A stretch of DNA of 64,000 nt from Candidatus Rifleibacteriota bacterium (GTDB taxonomy: Bacteria; Muiribacteriota; Ozemobacteria; Ozemobacterales; Ozemobacteraceae): contig JAAYVD010000023.1 in NCBI GenBank assembly GCA_012517355.1, positions 62,001 through 126,000 on the forward strand. The letters run 5' to 3'. Positions 1 through 8,301 of this stretch are shown in pieces. The notes under the pieces were generated by a model that was not told the origin of the DNA, made no database searches, and saw only the letters and a program-made list of their open reading frames with translations. Within the stretch, counting starts at the first letter, position 1, and the number at the start of each line of letters is the position of its first letter. The translations under genes were made by a program, and so were the position numbers.

Positions 1-334
1 GCTTCGCGCACAAGGCCCGGAAAGGCCCGTCGGCCACCCCGGCCATCGGGGCCAGGACGAGGCTGTTGGCCAGTTCCACCGGCCCGATGCGGAACCCTGC
101 CAGGCGGCCCGTCGCCGGCCGGCCGGCCGGAAGCCCCCACTCGGGCTCTGGAACCGGGTGGCCCGGCTGGGCGATTCCGGCCGCCGGCCGCGGGGCGGGC
201 AACGGCACGGGCGACGGCACGGGCGAGGACACGGGCAGCGGCACGGGCGACGGGGCGGAGGACGGAGCGGGGGTCAGTCCCCCCCCCTCCGCCTGCCCCT
301 GGCCCCGGATGGGCGGGGAAGAGGGGAGGCTCAT
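1..334 (-). CDS. dus: tRNA-dihydrouridine synthase, N-terminal part (runs off left edge)
   Basis: This ORF is not in the ORF track because its stop lies outside the window. Translation from the ATG at 334 gives about 111 residues. The first ~75 are low complexity, rich in Pro, Ala, Val and Ser, with repeated PVP/SPV units. After them comes FRIGPVELANSLVLAPMAG followed by VADGPFRALC, which matches the FMN-binding start of the DusB/Nifr3 family (usual form IGPxxLxNxxxxAPMAGxTDxPFR). Family members reduce uridine to dihydrouridine in tRNA. The ATG overlaps the stop of the upstream diguanylate cyclase (ATGA), so translational coupling is likely. The proline-rich extension is unusual, and a start inside it (several GTG codons) cannot be excluded. 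The family call is firm; the subfamily (A, B or C) is not. Confidence 0.82.
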   Translation of the reverse strand, partial: MSLPSSPPIRGQGQAEGGGLTPAPSSAPSPVPLPVSSPVPSPVPLPAPRPAAGIAQPGHPVPEPEWGLPAGRPATGRLAGFRIGPVELANSLVLAPMAGVADGPFRALCAK

Positions 335-2115
335 TCGGTCATCGTGTCGTTGAAGACGGAGGAGCAGTTCCGGCCGATCTTCTTGCAGTTGTAGAGGGCG
401 ATGTCCGACTTCTTGATGAGCACCTGCTTGGTCGAGGCATGATCGGGGAAACAGGCGATGCCCAGCGAGATCGTCACGTGCAGGGGCTTGTCCTGACCGG
501 GGAAGCCGTGCGCCTCGATGTTGCGCCGCAACCGCTCGGCCACCAGCTGTCCACCCGCCGCGTCGGTCTCCGGCAGGATGATGGCGAACTCCTCGCCGCC
601 GTAGCGCGCAGGGATGTCGACTGTATCGCGCACGGTCTGCTTCAGGATCTTGGCCACCTCCATCAGCACGATGTCGCCCTGCTGGTGGCCGTAGGTGTCG
701 TTGAACTTCTTGAAATGGTCGATGTCGAACAGGATCAACGCCACCGTCGTGTGGTAGCGCTTGGCGCGCAGGATCTCCTCCTCGAGGCGGGCCTGGAAGT
801 AGCGGTGGATGAACAGGCGGGTCAGCCCGTCGGTGATGGCCAGTTCGTACAACCGCGCCTGCTCGACCGCCATGGCGGCCTGCTGGGCCAGGGCTTCCAT
901 CAGCCGCTGGTCGTCGGGGTTGAAGCCGCCCTCGATCTTGTTCACCACGTTGATCACGCCGGTCACCCGGTCACGCACCTTCAGAGGAACGGCGATGAGG
1001 TTCCGGATCTGCTGCTCGTAGTCCACCGTCGAATCGAAGCTCTTGAACAGGGTGCCGTGACACCCCTCGTTGTCGATGATCGAGGTCTGCTTCTCCAGCA
1101 CCGTGCCGGCGACCCCTTCCCCGCTCTTGATGCGGGTGGTGCTCTGCAGGGGCACCCCAGGGTCGATCCCTTCCACGCCCCAGACGATCTTGGTGACCAG
1201 CTCGTCGGTCTGGTCGACCCGCAGCATCATCGAGGCCCGCTCGGCCTTCAACGCCTTGGCGGCCATCTCCAGGATCTGCCGCACCAGCTTGTCGGTGTCG
1301 TTCTGGAAATTCATCGCCTGGCTGGCCTTGAACAGGGTCTCGATCTCGAAGATCTTGCGGTCGAGGGCGTTGCGGCTCTGCTCCAGGGTTCCGATCATGT
1401 CGTTGAAGCGGTTCGCCAGCATGCCGATCTCGTCCTCCGAGGGGATCGCCAACCGATAGGCCAGGTCGCCCGTCGATACCACCTGGGTGCCCTTCATCAA
1501 CTGGTCGAGCCCCGAGGTGATGAACTGGGCCAGCATCACCGACAGCAGGACGCCGGCCAGCATCGCCACCAGCGAGATCAGCAGGATCCGCCGCCGGCTG
1601 GTCGACTGGGCCTCCGACAGGCGGTTGAAGGTGAACTGCAGCACGATCGTGCCGAACCGGGAGGACCCGACCTTGATGGGGGCCACATATTCGACCAGTT
1701 CGGCGTCGTCCATGGCCAGGCGGGTCGGCCGATCAACCGCATCGAAGCGGTCCCGGGCGGCCTGCGCCAGCGTCTCGCCCAGCCGGGTGGCGGTGTCGCC
1801 CCGGACCCGGTGGGCGATGTACTTGCCGTCGAGGTCGAAGATCGAGATCTCGCGGATGTCCTCGCCGCCCAGGATGACCCGTTCGGTGTAGGGAATGAGC
1901 TCGTCGTAGGCTTCCCGGATCATCGGGTCCTGGCAGGCCAGGGCGAGGGTCCCGACCAGCAGCAGGCCGTTCTGGTCCATGCTCTGGGAAAGCAGCAGTT
2001 CCTCGCGGCGGGAGGTGTTGAACGAGGTCAGGGCGATGATCAGCCCGACCAGCAGGGCAATGCCGCAGATGAACTTGTACTTGAGCGAGAAACGGATCTT
2101 CGGAGGTGTGGTCAC
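331..2115 (-). CDS. membrane-bound diguanylate cyclase (sensor-HAMP-GAF-GGDEF)
   Basis: Predicted to make cyclic di-GMP from two GTP at the inner membrane. Order: TM1 at about residues 13-31, an external sensor region to ~170, TM2 ~176-198, HAMP ~199-250, GAF ~270-420, GGDEF ~430-590. The active-site motif reads RYGGEEF and should be functional. The inhibitory I-site position (RxxD just before it) reads DTVD with Arg one residue early, so product inhibition may be weak or lost. The ORF track starts at 2130, but GGAGGG lies 7 nt before a GTG at 2115, and that start is preferred (594 aa). The gene follows a PhnD-like binding protein by about 30 bp and overlaps dus. The context suggests that ligand capture by the binding protein feeds the sensor domain; this is inference. 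Confidence 0.9.
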   Translation of the reverse strand: MTTPPKIRFSLKYKFICGIALLVGLIIALTSFNTSRREELLLSQSMDQNGLLLVGTLALACQDPMIREAYDELIPYTERVILGGEDIREISIFDLDGKYIAHRVRGDTATRLGETLAQAARDRFDAVDRPTRLAMDDAELVEYVAPIKVGSSRFGTIVLQFTFNRLSEAQSTSRRRILLISLVAMLAGVLLSVMLAQFITSGLDQLMKGTQVVSTGDLAYRLAIPSEDEIGMLANRFNDMIGTLEQSRNALDRKIFEIETLFKASQAMNFQNDTDKLVRQILEMAAKALKAERASMMLRVDQTDELVTKIVWGVEGIDPGVPLQSTTRIKSGEGVAGTVLEKQTSIIDNEGCHGTLFKSFDSTVDYEQQIRNLIAVPLKVRDRVTGVINVVNKIEGGFNPDDQRLMEALAQQAAMAVEQARLYELAITDGLTRLFIHRYFQARLEEEILRAKRYHTTVALILFDIDHFKKFNDTYGHQQGDIVLMEVAKILKQTVRDTVDIPARYGGEEFAIILPETDAAGGQLVAERLRRNIEAHGFPGQDKPLHVTISLGIACFPDHASTKQVLIKKSDIALYNCKKIGRNCSSVFNDTMTE

Positions 2116-2146
2116 CGTCCGACCCTCCATCCGGGCGCCATCGGGA

Positions 2147-3121
2147 TTACTGGCGGTTCTTCAACAGCTCGTACACCTCGCGGGTGTACTCGTACTCGTT
2201 GTCGGCGGCAGGCATGAACCCCTGCACGTCGGTACAATCCTCGAGGACCTTCTTGTACTGCGGGTCTTCGATCTTCAGCTTGAGGAAGGCCTTCTTGATC
2301 TTCTCGGCGAGGTCCGCGGGCAGGTCAGCCCGGCAGACGATCGGCTCGTTGCTGATGTCCTGGGTGGTGGCCAGGATGGTCAGTTCGTCGATCTTCTCCT
2401 TCTCCCGGAGGGTCTTGCGGGCATCGTCGTAGCAGGCGCCCGCGTCGTATTTACCCAGCAGGACGTTGAGCACGACCGAATCGTGCTTCTGCAGAAAGCT
2501 CGCCTCGGCGAAGTCCTTGTCGGGATCGACGCCGCCCTTGATCAGCAGCGCCTTGGGAAAGACATAACCGGAAGCCGAATCCTTCTCGACCCAGGCGAAC
2601 TTCTTCCCCTTCAGGTCGGCCAGCGTGCGGATGCCGCTGTCGCCACGGGCGATGATGATGCCCCGGTAGGAGGTGGTGCCGAACCGCACGGGCTTCACGA
2701 GCAGGCGCATCGGCACCTTCCCCATGACTTCGGCGTAGGACAGGGTGCCCAGCCAGGCGATATCGATCTCGCCCCGGGTCAGCTTGTTGACGATGCCGTT
2801 GTAGTCAGAGGCGAGGACCAGCCTGGTTTCCTTCACGCCCAGTTCGTCCTTGAGATACTTCATCAGCATCTCGTGCTTGACCACCATCTCGGAAGCGTTG
2901 GTGAAGGGAATGCGCCCGATCTTCAGGACGGTGTCACGGTAGGCGCCACTGCCTGCCACCGCCTCGGCTGGGCTGGTCGTCGTGCCCGGCGTGGTGGCGG
3001 TGCCGGACGCGGAGCCGCCGGAGGGCGCCCCGCCCGGGCCGCCGCATCCGCCGGCCCAGATGGTGATGGCCGCCAGCAGCAATGCCAGCGGGACAGACGT
3101 GACCTTCGGGAACATCCTCAT
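2147..3121 (-). CDS. PhnD-like phosphate/phosphonate-type solute-binding lipoprotein
   Basis: 324 residues from the ATG at 3121 (the ORF track starts 18 codons earlier, before the signal peptide). The N-terminus is a signal peptide ending in AGGC, probably a lipobox, so a lipidated periplasmic protein is expected. The body fits the PhnD/phosphite-binding family: an IGRIPFT opening strand, an IDIAWLG hinge segment, DSASGYVFPKALL (the usual ligand-loop region) and GKYDAGACYDD. No ABC permease or ATPase gene is adjacent. Instead it sits ~30 bp upstream of a sensor diguanylate cyclase, so it may act as a chemosensory binding protein rather than in transport. A perfect palindrome lies over its putative promoter. 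Ligand unknown: phosphate, phosphite and phosphonate are the family precedents. Confidence 0.85.
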   Translation of the reverse strand: MRMFPKVTSVPLALLLAAITIWAGGCGGPGGAPSGGSASGTATTPGTTTSPAEAVAGSGAYRDTVLKIGRIPFTNASEMVVKHEMLMKYLKDELGVKETRLVLASDYNGIVNKLTRGEIDIAWLGTLSYAEVMGKVPMRLLVKPVRFGTTSYRGIIIARGDSGIRTLADLKGKKFAWVEKDSASGYVFPKALLIKGGVDPDKDFAEASFLQKHDSVVLNVLLGKYDAGACYDDARKTLREKEKIDELTILATTQDISNEPIVCRADLPADLAEKIKKAFLKLKIEDPQYKKVLEDCTDVQGFMPAADNEYEYTREVYELLKNRQ

Positions 3122-3192
3122 GGGTTGTCTCAGCCTCCCGGTGGGGAATGGTGGTTCACAGGACAGGTACGACAAGAGAGGGATGTCTCCAG

Positions 3193-3204
3193 GTGGTATA
3201 CCAC
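3193..3204. promoter_or_regulatory. 12-bp palindrome GTGGTATACCAC upstream of phnD-like gene
   Basis: A perfect palindrome about 70 bp upstream of the phnD-like start. Its core TATACC could serve as the -10 of the minus-strand promoter. TGGTATACCA resembles operators of GntR/HutC-family repressors; PhnF sites near phnDCE in mycobacteria have a TGGTNNNNACCA form. No regulator gene is nearby, and a 12-bp palindrome can occur by chance several times in 64 kb. Confidence 0.4.
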
Positions 3205-3247
3205 AAAACGCGGGCAGGGGGAACGATGGTTCGGCCCGCCCTTCTTC

Positions 3248-4672
3248 CTATTTCCTGGCCATGGGCAGGGAAATCGAGATGTCCACCTTGTCGGGAAGGA
3301 TCCGGGTGAGGAACTCCAGGTTGCCCAGTTCGCCCGCCACGTCGAGGTTGGGGACGGGGGGGATGTCTTTTCCCGTGAGCAGGGGCGACTGGAGGAACTG
3401 CTGCAACTGCTCGTTCAACCGGCTGAAGGCGATCCGCCAGTAGCGGTGCACCCCGGCGGGAACGGGGAAGGCGGCCAGGCGCCCCGTGTCGATCTCGTCC
3501 ATCCGCTTCACCAGCTCCACCATCAGGTCCCGGTGGGTGGCGAACAGCAGCAGTTCCCCCCGCATGGCCACGTGCACCCCGATCTGGGGGGCCATGAAAT
3601 AGCTGAGCCGGAAGGAGGGCGGGGCATCGAGGAAGGGGGCGACGAAGATGCCCAGCGACATGGCCAGTTGTTTGAGGTTGGGGGCGATGGTCAGCAGTTT
3701 GAGCGGGTCCTTCACCCGGGCGAACCCCTGCAGGTCGGGGATCCCGCCTTCCCCGCGCGGGGTCAGGTTGATCGAGACCACCGTCTCCTTGCCGGGATTG
3801 TCGAGGATGTCCTTTTCCAGGTCGAGACCGGCCGAGGCGAGGAAACACTCCACCGTCTTCGTCTGGGGGAACTCGCGCAGGCTCTGCATCAATCCGGCGG
3901 CCGTCTGTCCCATGTGCACCTGGGCGAAGGTCACCAGGCTGTCGGGGGATACGTATTTCACGGTCGTCAGAGGGGCGGGAGGGCCGCCGGTCTCCTGCAG
4001 GTTCTCCTTGTACATCGGCCCGCCGAGCATCTGCACGCGGAATTCCAGGCCCTCGTGACTCAGGATGCCCGCGAACACGATCAGGTCGGCCACCTGGAGC
4101 ACGGGAAGGACGCGGTTCCGCAGCTTGAACACCTGCGACTGGCGCAACCCCTCGGGGATCTTTCCCGATTCCAATGCCGAGGCCAGGGGCCCGACCAGGC
4201 CCTTGGGATCGAACACCCCGCGGAACGACAAACCCTCCTTGGCCGCCGGCAGCCCGCCGGCCAGCGTCGCCAGGACCGGCTCCGCCTGGGCCAGGAGCTG
4301 CTCCACCGCCTTCTTCTGGGGCCCGCTCCAGTCACGGGCGAACAGCCGGTCCTGGAACAGGTTCCCCAGCGCGAACGAGGAACCGTAGAAGCCGGCCATC
4401 CGCAACTGGTCATCCGCGAACAGGTTGGACTGACCCAGCACCACCCTTCCCACCCGCCGGAAGAATTCCGTGGGTTCTTTCTCGGGCTCTTGCAGGAACC
4501 CGCCCAGCCGGGCGATGGAAAGCACGTACATGGCGGTTTCCGGCTCGGCGGCCGGAGTGGCGGCCTGGGCCAGGGAAACGGCCGGCCAGAAGGGAATGGC
4601 CGCCAGGGCCAGGATCAGGGCAAGGGCCCAGGAACCGGTGGGCAACCTCTGGCTGCAGGAGTGGTGCTTCAT
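3248..4672 (-). CDS. secreted protein of unknown function (474 aa)
   Basis: I do not recognise this family. Residues ~15-36 form a clear signal peptide (hydrophobic stretch ending SLAQA), so export is likely. The rest is soluble and mixed alpha/beta, with no Cys clusters, repeats or catalytic motif I can name. It has its own good promoter (TTGTCG, 17 bp, TATACT) at 4703-4731 and an AGGAGG-like ribosome site just before the ATG. It faces away from the pseudopilin operon that begins at 4781. The phnD-like gene follows 126 bp downstream on the same strand but appears to have its own control region. Something resembling the DUF3352 class of secreted proteins is possible but not shown. Confidence 0.75.
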   Translation of the reverse strand: MKHHSCSQRLPTGSWALALILALAAIPFWPAVSLAQAATPAAEPETAMYVLSIARLGGFLQEPEKEPTEFFRRVGRVVLGQSNLFADDQLRMAGFYGSSFALGNLFQDRLFARDWSGPQKKAVEQLLAQAEPVLATLAGGLPAAKEGLSFRGVFDPKGLVGPLASALESGKIPEGLRQSQVFKLRNRVLPVLQVADLIVFAGILSHEGLEFRVQMLGGPMYKENLQETGGPPAPLTTVKYVSPDSLVTFAQVHMGQTAAGLMQSLREFPQTKTVECFLASAGLDLEKDILDNPGKETVVSINLTPRGEGGIPDLQGFARVKDPLKLLTIAPNLKQLAMSLGIFVAPFLDAPPSFRLSYFMAPQIGVHVAMRGELLLFATHRDLMVELVKRMDEIDTGRLAAFPVPAGVHRYWRIAFSRLNEQLQQFLQSPLLTGKDIPPVPNLDVAGELGNLEFLTRILPDKVDISISLPMARK

Positions 4673-4702
4673 GGGGAAGCCTCCTTCGGGGAATTATTCT
4701 GG

Positions 4703-4731
4703 AGTATAAGCCAGATGGTTCCCTCCGACAA
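4703..4731 (-). promoter_or_regulatory. sigma-70 type promoter for the 3248-4672 gene
   Basis: On the minus strand: TTGTCG, 17 bp spacer, TATACT, with the predicted RNA start ~25 bp before the ATG. Confidence 0.65.
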
Positions 4732-4765
4732 CCACAGGCCAAATACCATTCATCTGGTAGGAGTA

Positions 4766-4774
4766 TGATAGAAT
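4766..4774 (+). promoter_or_regulatory. extended -10 element (TGATAGAAT) of the first pseudopilin operon
   Basis: TG-A-TAGAAT ends 7 bp before the GTG at 4781, so the message would start at or next to the start codon (leaderless or nearly so). No clear -35 is seen. Confidence 0.45.
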
Positions 4775-4780
4775 GGTTCC

Positions 4781-7402
4781 GTGCGACAGCAGGAACCGCC
4801 CCCCACCTCAGGTGCCGGTGCCGGCCACGACCGACACGAGGTCGGCCATACCCCTTGGCCGCCACGGATGGCCCCACGAAACGCCCGTTTCGCGGCCCGC
4901 CAAGGGGCCCACCGACCGGGGCGCCCGTTTCCGCGCCGCACCGCCGGCTTCCTGCTGCTGGTCATCATCACCATCATCCTGGCGATGGCCATCCTCATCT
5001 TCGCCCTGTCGTCGCACAAGAGCGGCGCCATCGAGCAGCTCGCCCGCACCGTCGACCAGAACCGCCTCGCCATCCTCGCCCAGTCGGGCAACAACGAGAT
5101 GGTGGCCTTCATCAAGGACAACGCCAACAACCTCGGGTCGACCTACGTGTTCAACAAATTCCGGGAGGTCTTCACCGCGGCCACACCCCCGGCCCTGCCC
5201 AAGACCATCCGCCTCTACCCGCAGGGCACCTCGTCCGAATACTGCCCGCAGGAAACCCAGAAGATCGCCCAGGACGCGGGCTACAACATCCGGATCGTCA
5301 GCAAGGCAGACCTCGTCTTGTTCGGGGCTTCCGAGGTCGATGACATGCGCGCCTGGCAGGGCTATCTCGAGGTGGTCTCCCGGGCTTCCCATGCCGACCG
5401 GCCCGACAACATGGTCGAAATCAAGGAACGCCGCGACGTCAAGCTCGTCGACCTGCGCCACTTCTTCGACCAGTACGTCTTCTTCTGCAAGAACTACATG
5501 CCCGACTACAACCATCCCCGCAAGCGGCTCATCCTCAAGGGGGTCAAGACCCCGAGTTTCGCCAAGGGATGCTATTCCCGGGCGTATTTCGGCAACCGCT
5601 GTTATCCCGACAACAAGGAGTTCCCCGACGGCGAGGGCCGGCTCTGGTTCGACGCCTCCTACAACGAACAGAAAGATCTCCTGGGCCCCCTGGTCAAGGT
5701 GGGAAACCGCGTGTCCTTCCCCACCAGCCCCGAAGACTACCTCTACTGGGCGAACGTCGCCACCTTCAGCTTCATCAAGGGCCCGCTCGATACCCCCGAC
5801 TTCTACCGGGTCGAGGCGGCCAAGCACGTCTTCGAGACCATCGTCAACGCGGCGGCCGAACGGAAATGGCCGGTCACCAAGTTCGACCGCGGCAAGGCCC
5901 TTTGGGAAAAGGCCAGAACCTCGATGGGCAGTAACATCAACGACAAGTCCGCCGCCTACAAGATCTGCGAGGATTTCACGGGCAACGACATCGCCAACGC
6001 CACCGCCCGCAATTACGGGGCCTGCGCCGGCTTCCGCCAGGTGGTGAAGACCTGTTTCGAAAAATGGCGCGTCCAGTGGGGATACACCGACGCCGAATCG
6101 GTCTGGAAGGTCAAGGAGCGCGATCTGAGCGCCCTGCCCCAACCGAAGGAATGGGTCAAGAACCTCCAGTACGGTGGCCTGGCCTCGGAAACCTACGAAA
6201 TCGACGGCCAGAAGATGGGCGCCTATTTCTACGAATACCTGAAAGACGCCTCCGGCGATCTTCCCAACAAGGAACGCTGCCGCGTCGGCATCATGGCGCA
6301 GGTGTTCGGCACCCCCTCCGACCGCCGGCCCCTCCTGATCGAGGGCCGCGCCTACCTGCGATTCTTCAAGATTGCGTTCCTCGACGATTTCACGACTGAC
6401 TTCGAAACCCTGACCGACCTCAAAGCCCCGGAGTTCGCCGGCACCACCGTGGTCTTTCCCCCGGTCCCCGTCGATTTCCGCCGCCCCGAACCCGCCACCG
6501 CGGACAACAAGACCTTCCAGAACACCGACCTGGGCAACAACCTGTTGACCCACGCCAAGACCGAGACCCGAGAGCCGGCCGACCGCTCGTATCTCGCCCC
6601 CTACCTGGAAAAATACCTGATGAGCCGCGACATCTCCACCATCCCCCTCAACTGCCTGCTCGGCACCTCGATGCAGATCCCCGCCCCCGGCGGCGAGACC
6701 TCCTACGACCCCTGGAGCGGCGTCATCAACAACCCCTGCGCCGAATTCAACCCGAAAAGCGGCGACAAATACTACCGCTGCATCGACTGGACGATGCTCA
6801 GCCGCGACTACCAGACCGGCGCCGACTTCGTCGCCGACCGCGTCCAGGACGACGGCAGCAAAAAGGTCCTGTATCTCGACGGCGTCATGCTGATCCGCAA
6901 AGGCCCCCTCGACCTGTCGCAGGTCAGCCGGTTCGTCGGAAAAGGGCTGCTGTTCGTCGGCGAGGGCGATTGCTATCTGGGCACCCTCAAAAAAGCCGCC
7001 GCCGGCTCCTTCGGCGAGAACCATCTGCGCATCTACCTGCACGGGGGCGACTTCGAGATCCGCTCCTCCACCTCCGACGTCGAGATCGAGGCGTCCCTCA
7101 CCGCCCTCACCTACAAGGGGAAGAACCCGCCCAACCCGGGCGCGGCCGAGAACCAGGGCAACCTGTACTGCAACGGCAAGAATGTCACCATTTTCGGCAA
7201 CCTCATCCTCGACTACCTCCAGCTCGAATGGGGGTCCCGCGGCCTCCCCATCGACGGCACCCTGACCGTCGAGCACGACCCGCTCATCTTCAATCCCGAA
7301 TCGCCGACCACCAGCGGAGGCCCCAAGCAGGACCCCTACCGCGTCAGCATCGGCGAAGTCCGCACCCTCTACAGCATGAACGCCGGGGAAAGGAGCTTCT
7401 GA
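4781..7402 (+). CDS. very large GspK/PilX-like pseudopilin (873 aa)
   Basis: The N-terminus has a basic stretch, then TAG before FLLLVIITIILAMAILIFAL and a long polar helix. This is the layout of a type IV pilin-like leader and N-terminal helix, but position +5 is not Glu. Loss of Glu5 is typical of GspK/PilX-type subunits. The remaining ~800 residues are far longer than usual for that family (roughly 200-350) and contain several Cys residues; I see no known domain. The GTG at 4781 gives a ~49-residue leader. ATG 4868 is an in-frame alternative with a shorter leader. It is the first gene of a run with a small membrane protein and two Glu5-containing pseudopilins, which supports a role in a pilus-like or type II secretion-like fibre. 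Confidence 0.72.
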   Translation: MRQQEPPPTSGAGAGHDRHEVGHTPWPPRMAPRNARFAARQGAHRPGRPFPRRTAGFLLLVIITIILAMAILIFALSSHKSGAIEQLARTVDQNRLAILAQSGNNEMVAFIKDNANNLGSTYVFNKFREVFTAATPPALPKTIRLYPQGTSSEYCPQETQKIAQDAGYNIRIVSKADLVLFGASEVDDMRAWQGYLEVVSRASHADRPDNMVEIKERRDVKLVDLRHFFDQYVFFCKNYMPDYNHPRKRLILKGVKTPSFAKGCYSRAYFGNRCYPDNKEFPDGEGRLWFDASYNEQKDLLGPLVKVGNRVSFPTSPEDYLYWANVATFSFIKGPLDTPDFYRVEAAKHVFETIVNAAAERKWPVTKFDRGKALWEKARTSMGSNINDKSAAYKICEDFTGNDIANATARNYGACAGFRQVVKTCFEKWRVQWGYTDAESVWKVKERDLSALPQPKEWVKNLQYGGLASETYEIDGQKMGAYFYEYLKDASGDLPNKERCRVGIMAQVFGTPSDRRPLLIEGRAYLRFFKIAFLDDFTTDFETLTDLKAPEFAGTTVVFPPVPVDFRRPEPATADNKTFQNTDLGNNLLTHAKTETREPADRSYLAPYLEKYLMSRDISTIPLNCLLGTSMQIPAPGGETSYDPWSGVINNPCAEFNPKSGDKYYRCIDWTMLSRDYQTGADFVADRVQDDGSKKVLYLDGVMLIRKGPLDLSQVSRFVGKGLLFVGEGDCYLGTLKKAAAGSFGENHLRIYLHGGDFEIRSSTSDVEIEASLTALTYKGKNPPNPGAAENQGNLYCNGKNVTIFGNLILDYLQLEWGSRGLPIDGTLTVEHDPLIFNPESPTTSGGPKQDPYRVSIGEVRTLYSMNAGERSF

Positions 7403-7403
7403 C

Positions 7404-7754
7404 ATGGACCAGACCCGGCTGTTCATCGTCTTCACCGTCGTCCTGTGCATGATCTTCACCCTGGGCATCCTCCACCACTACAGCCGCCAACCAGCTTCCC
7501 CACGGTCCCCGGCCGCCTCCGGGCCGGGCTGGTCGGCCGGCAACCCCGCCGGAACCGACTCCCCCACCCCCGTCCCTCCCCCGGAAAACCCCTTCACCAG
7601 CGATGCCAACCGGCCCAACGTGGTCGTCCTCCCCCCCCCCTCCTTCTGCTACGGCACCACCTCCCCCGACGAGACCGACCAGTCATTCCGGGACGGCGCC
7701 GAACGCATGAGCCCCGCGCCACCCCCAAAGGAAACCGGCCGTGCGACAGAATGA
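7404..7754 (+). CDS. small proline-rich single-pass membrane protein (116 aa)
   Basis: Starts one base after the stop of the 873-aa gene and overlaps the next gene by 14 bp, so it is clearly part of the operon. Residues ~5-24 form one membrane helix (IVFTVVLCMIFTLGILHH). The rest is a low-complexity Pro/Ser/Ala-rich segment without predicted fold, presumably periplasmic. I recognise no family. By position it could be an accessory or linker protein of the pseudopilin complex, as small membrane proteins often occur in such operons; this is inference. The overlapping arrangement and a clear membrane helix argue that it is a real gene rather than a shadow ORF. Confidence 0.65.
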   Translation: MDQTRLFIVFTVVLCMIFTLGILHHYSRQPASPRSPAASGPGWSAGNPAGTDSPTPVPPPENPFTSDANRPNVVVLPPPSFCYGTTSPDETDQSFRDGAERMSPAPPPKETGRATE

Positions 7755-8301
7755 ACGAAGGGGCCTGAGCTTCCCCGAGATCATGGTGGCCGTGGTGGTC
7801 ATTTCCCTGTGCGTCGTCCCCCTGCTCTGGGTGCTGAATTCCTCCCGCACCGACACGTCGAAGGCCATCAACTACCTGCGGGCCGTCGAACTGGCCAACG
7901 AGGCCATCGAGTGGGCCAGCGTGGCCCCCCTCTACCGCAAAGGCTACACCAACGACACCGTCCGGCAGATCGGCGGTTCCCTCGTCACCGCCGTCGGCTC
8001 CGGGTTCTCCCCGGCCCCCATCGACGTCACCCCCAGCGCCAACGGGGACTGGCAGGCCGAGGGCCTGCTGGCCCCCTCCCTGACCTATTCCGAGCAATAC
8101 AACAGCGCCTTCTTCTTCCGGACCATCGACGTTCAGGACGTCACAGGAGGCATCCGGCAGGGCTTCCTGCGCCGCGTCACCGTGACCGTCGAGTGGGCCG
8201 AGGGGAAAAAGCCCCAGCACCTCGACCAGCCCGGCGGCGAGCGCAACAAGAAGATCGTCCTCACCACCCTCATCCTCGACGACAAGCAGCTGATCTACTG
8301 A
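7741..8301 (+). CDS. type IV pilin-like protein, PilV/GspI type
   Basis: 186 residues from a GTG start. The prepilin leader is short and basic (RQNERRG), followed by LSFPEIMVAVVVISL. The cut would fall after Gly with Glu at +5, the hallmark of prepilin peptidase substrates. The N-terminal helix is followed by a region starting RAVELANEAIEWAS, as in PilV/GspI minor pseudopilins. It overlaps the preceding gene and its TGA shares one base with the next ATG (TGATG), so coupled translation is likely. The product should be inserted in the inner membrane, processed and assembled at the tip of a pilus-like fibre. No prepilin peptidase gene lies in the window. Confidence 0.85.
   Translation: MRQNERRGLSFPEIMVAVVVISLCVVPLLWVLNSSRTDTSKAINYLRAVELANEAIEWASVAPLYRKGYTNDTVRQIGGSLVTAVGSGFSPAPIDVTPSANGDWQAEGLLAPSLTYSEQYNSAFFFRTIDVQDVTGGIRQGFLRRVTVTVEWAEGKKPQHLDQPGGERNKKIVLTTLILDDKQLIY

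Noticed and set aside
439-2217. 592-residue plus-strand ORF opposite the diguanylate cyclase
   Set aside because: Shadow frame: the real gene on the other strand has clear GAF and GGDEF motifs.
4808-7468. 886-residue minus-strand ORF opposite the 873-aa pseudopilin-like gene
   Set aside because: Antisense shadow; the plus-strand reading has a pilin-like start, tight operon spacing and a natural composition.
7809-8300. Upstream extension of the PilW/GspJ-like ORF
   Set aside because: It lies inside the preceding pseudopilin gene in another frame; the prepilin leader begins at 8301.
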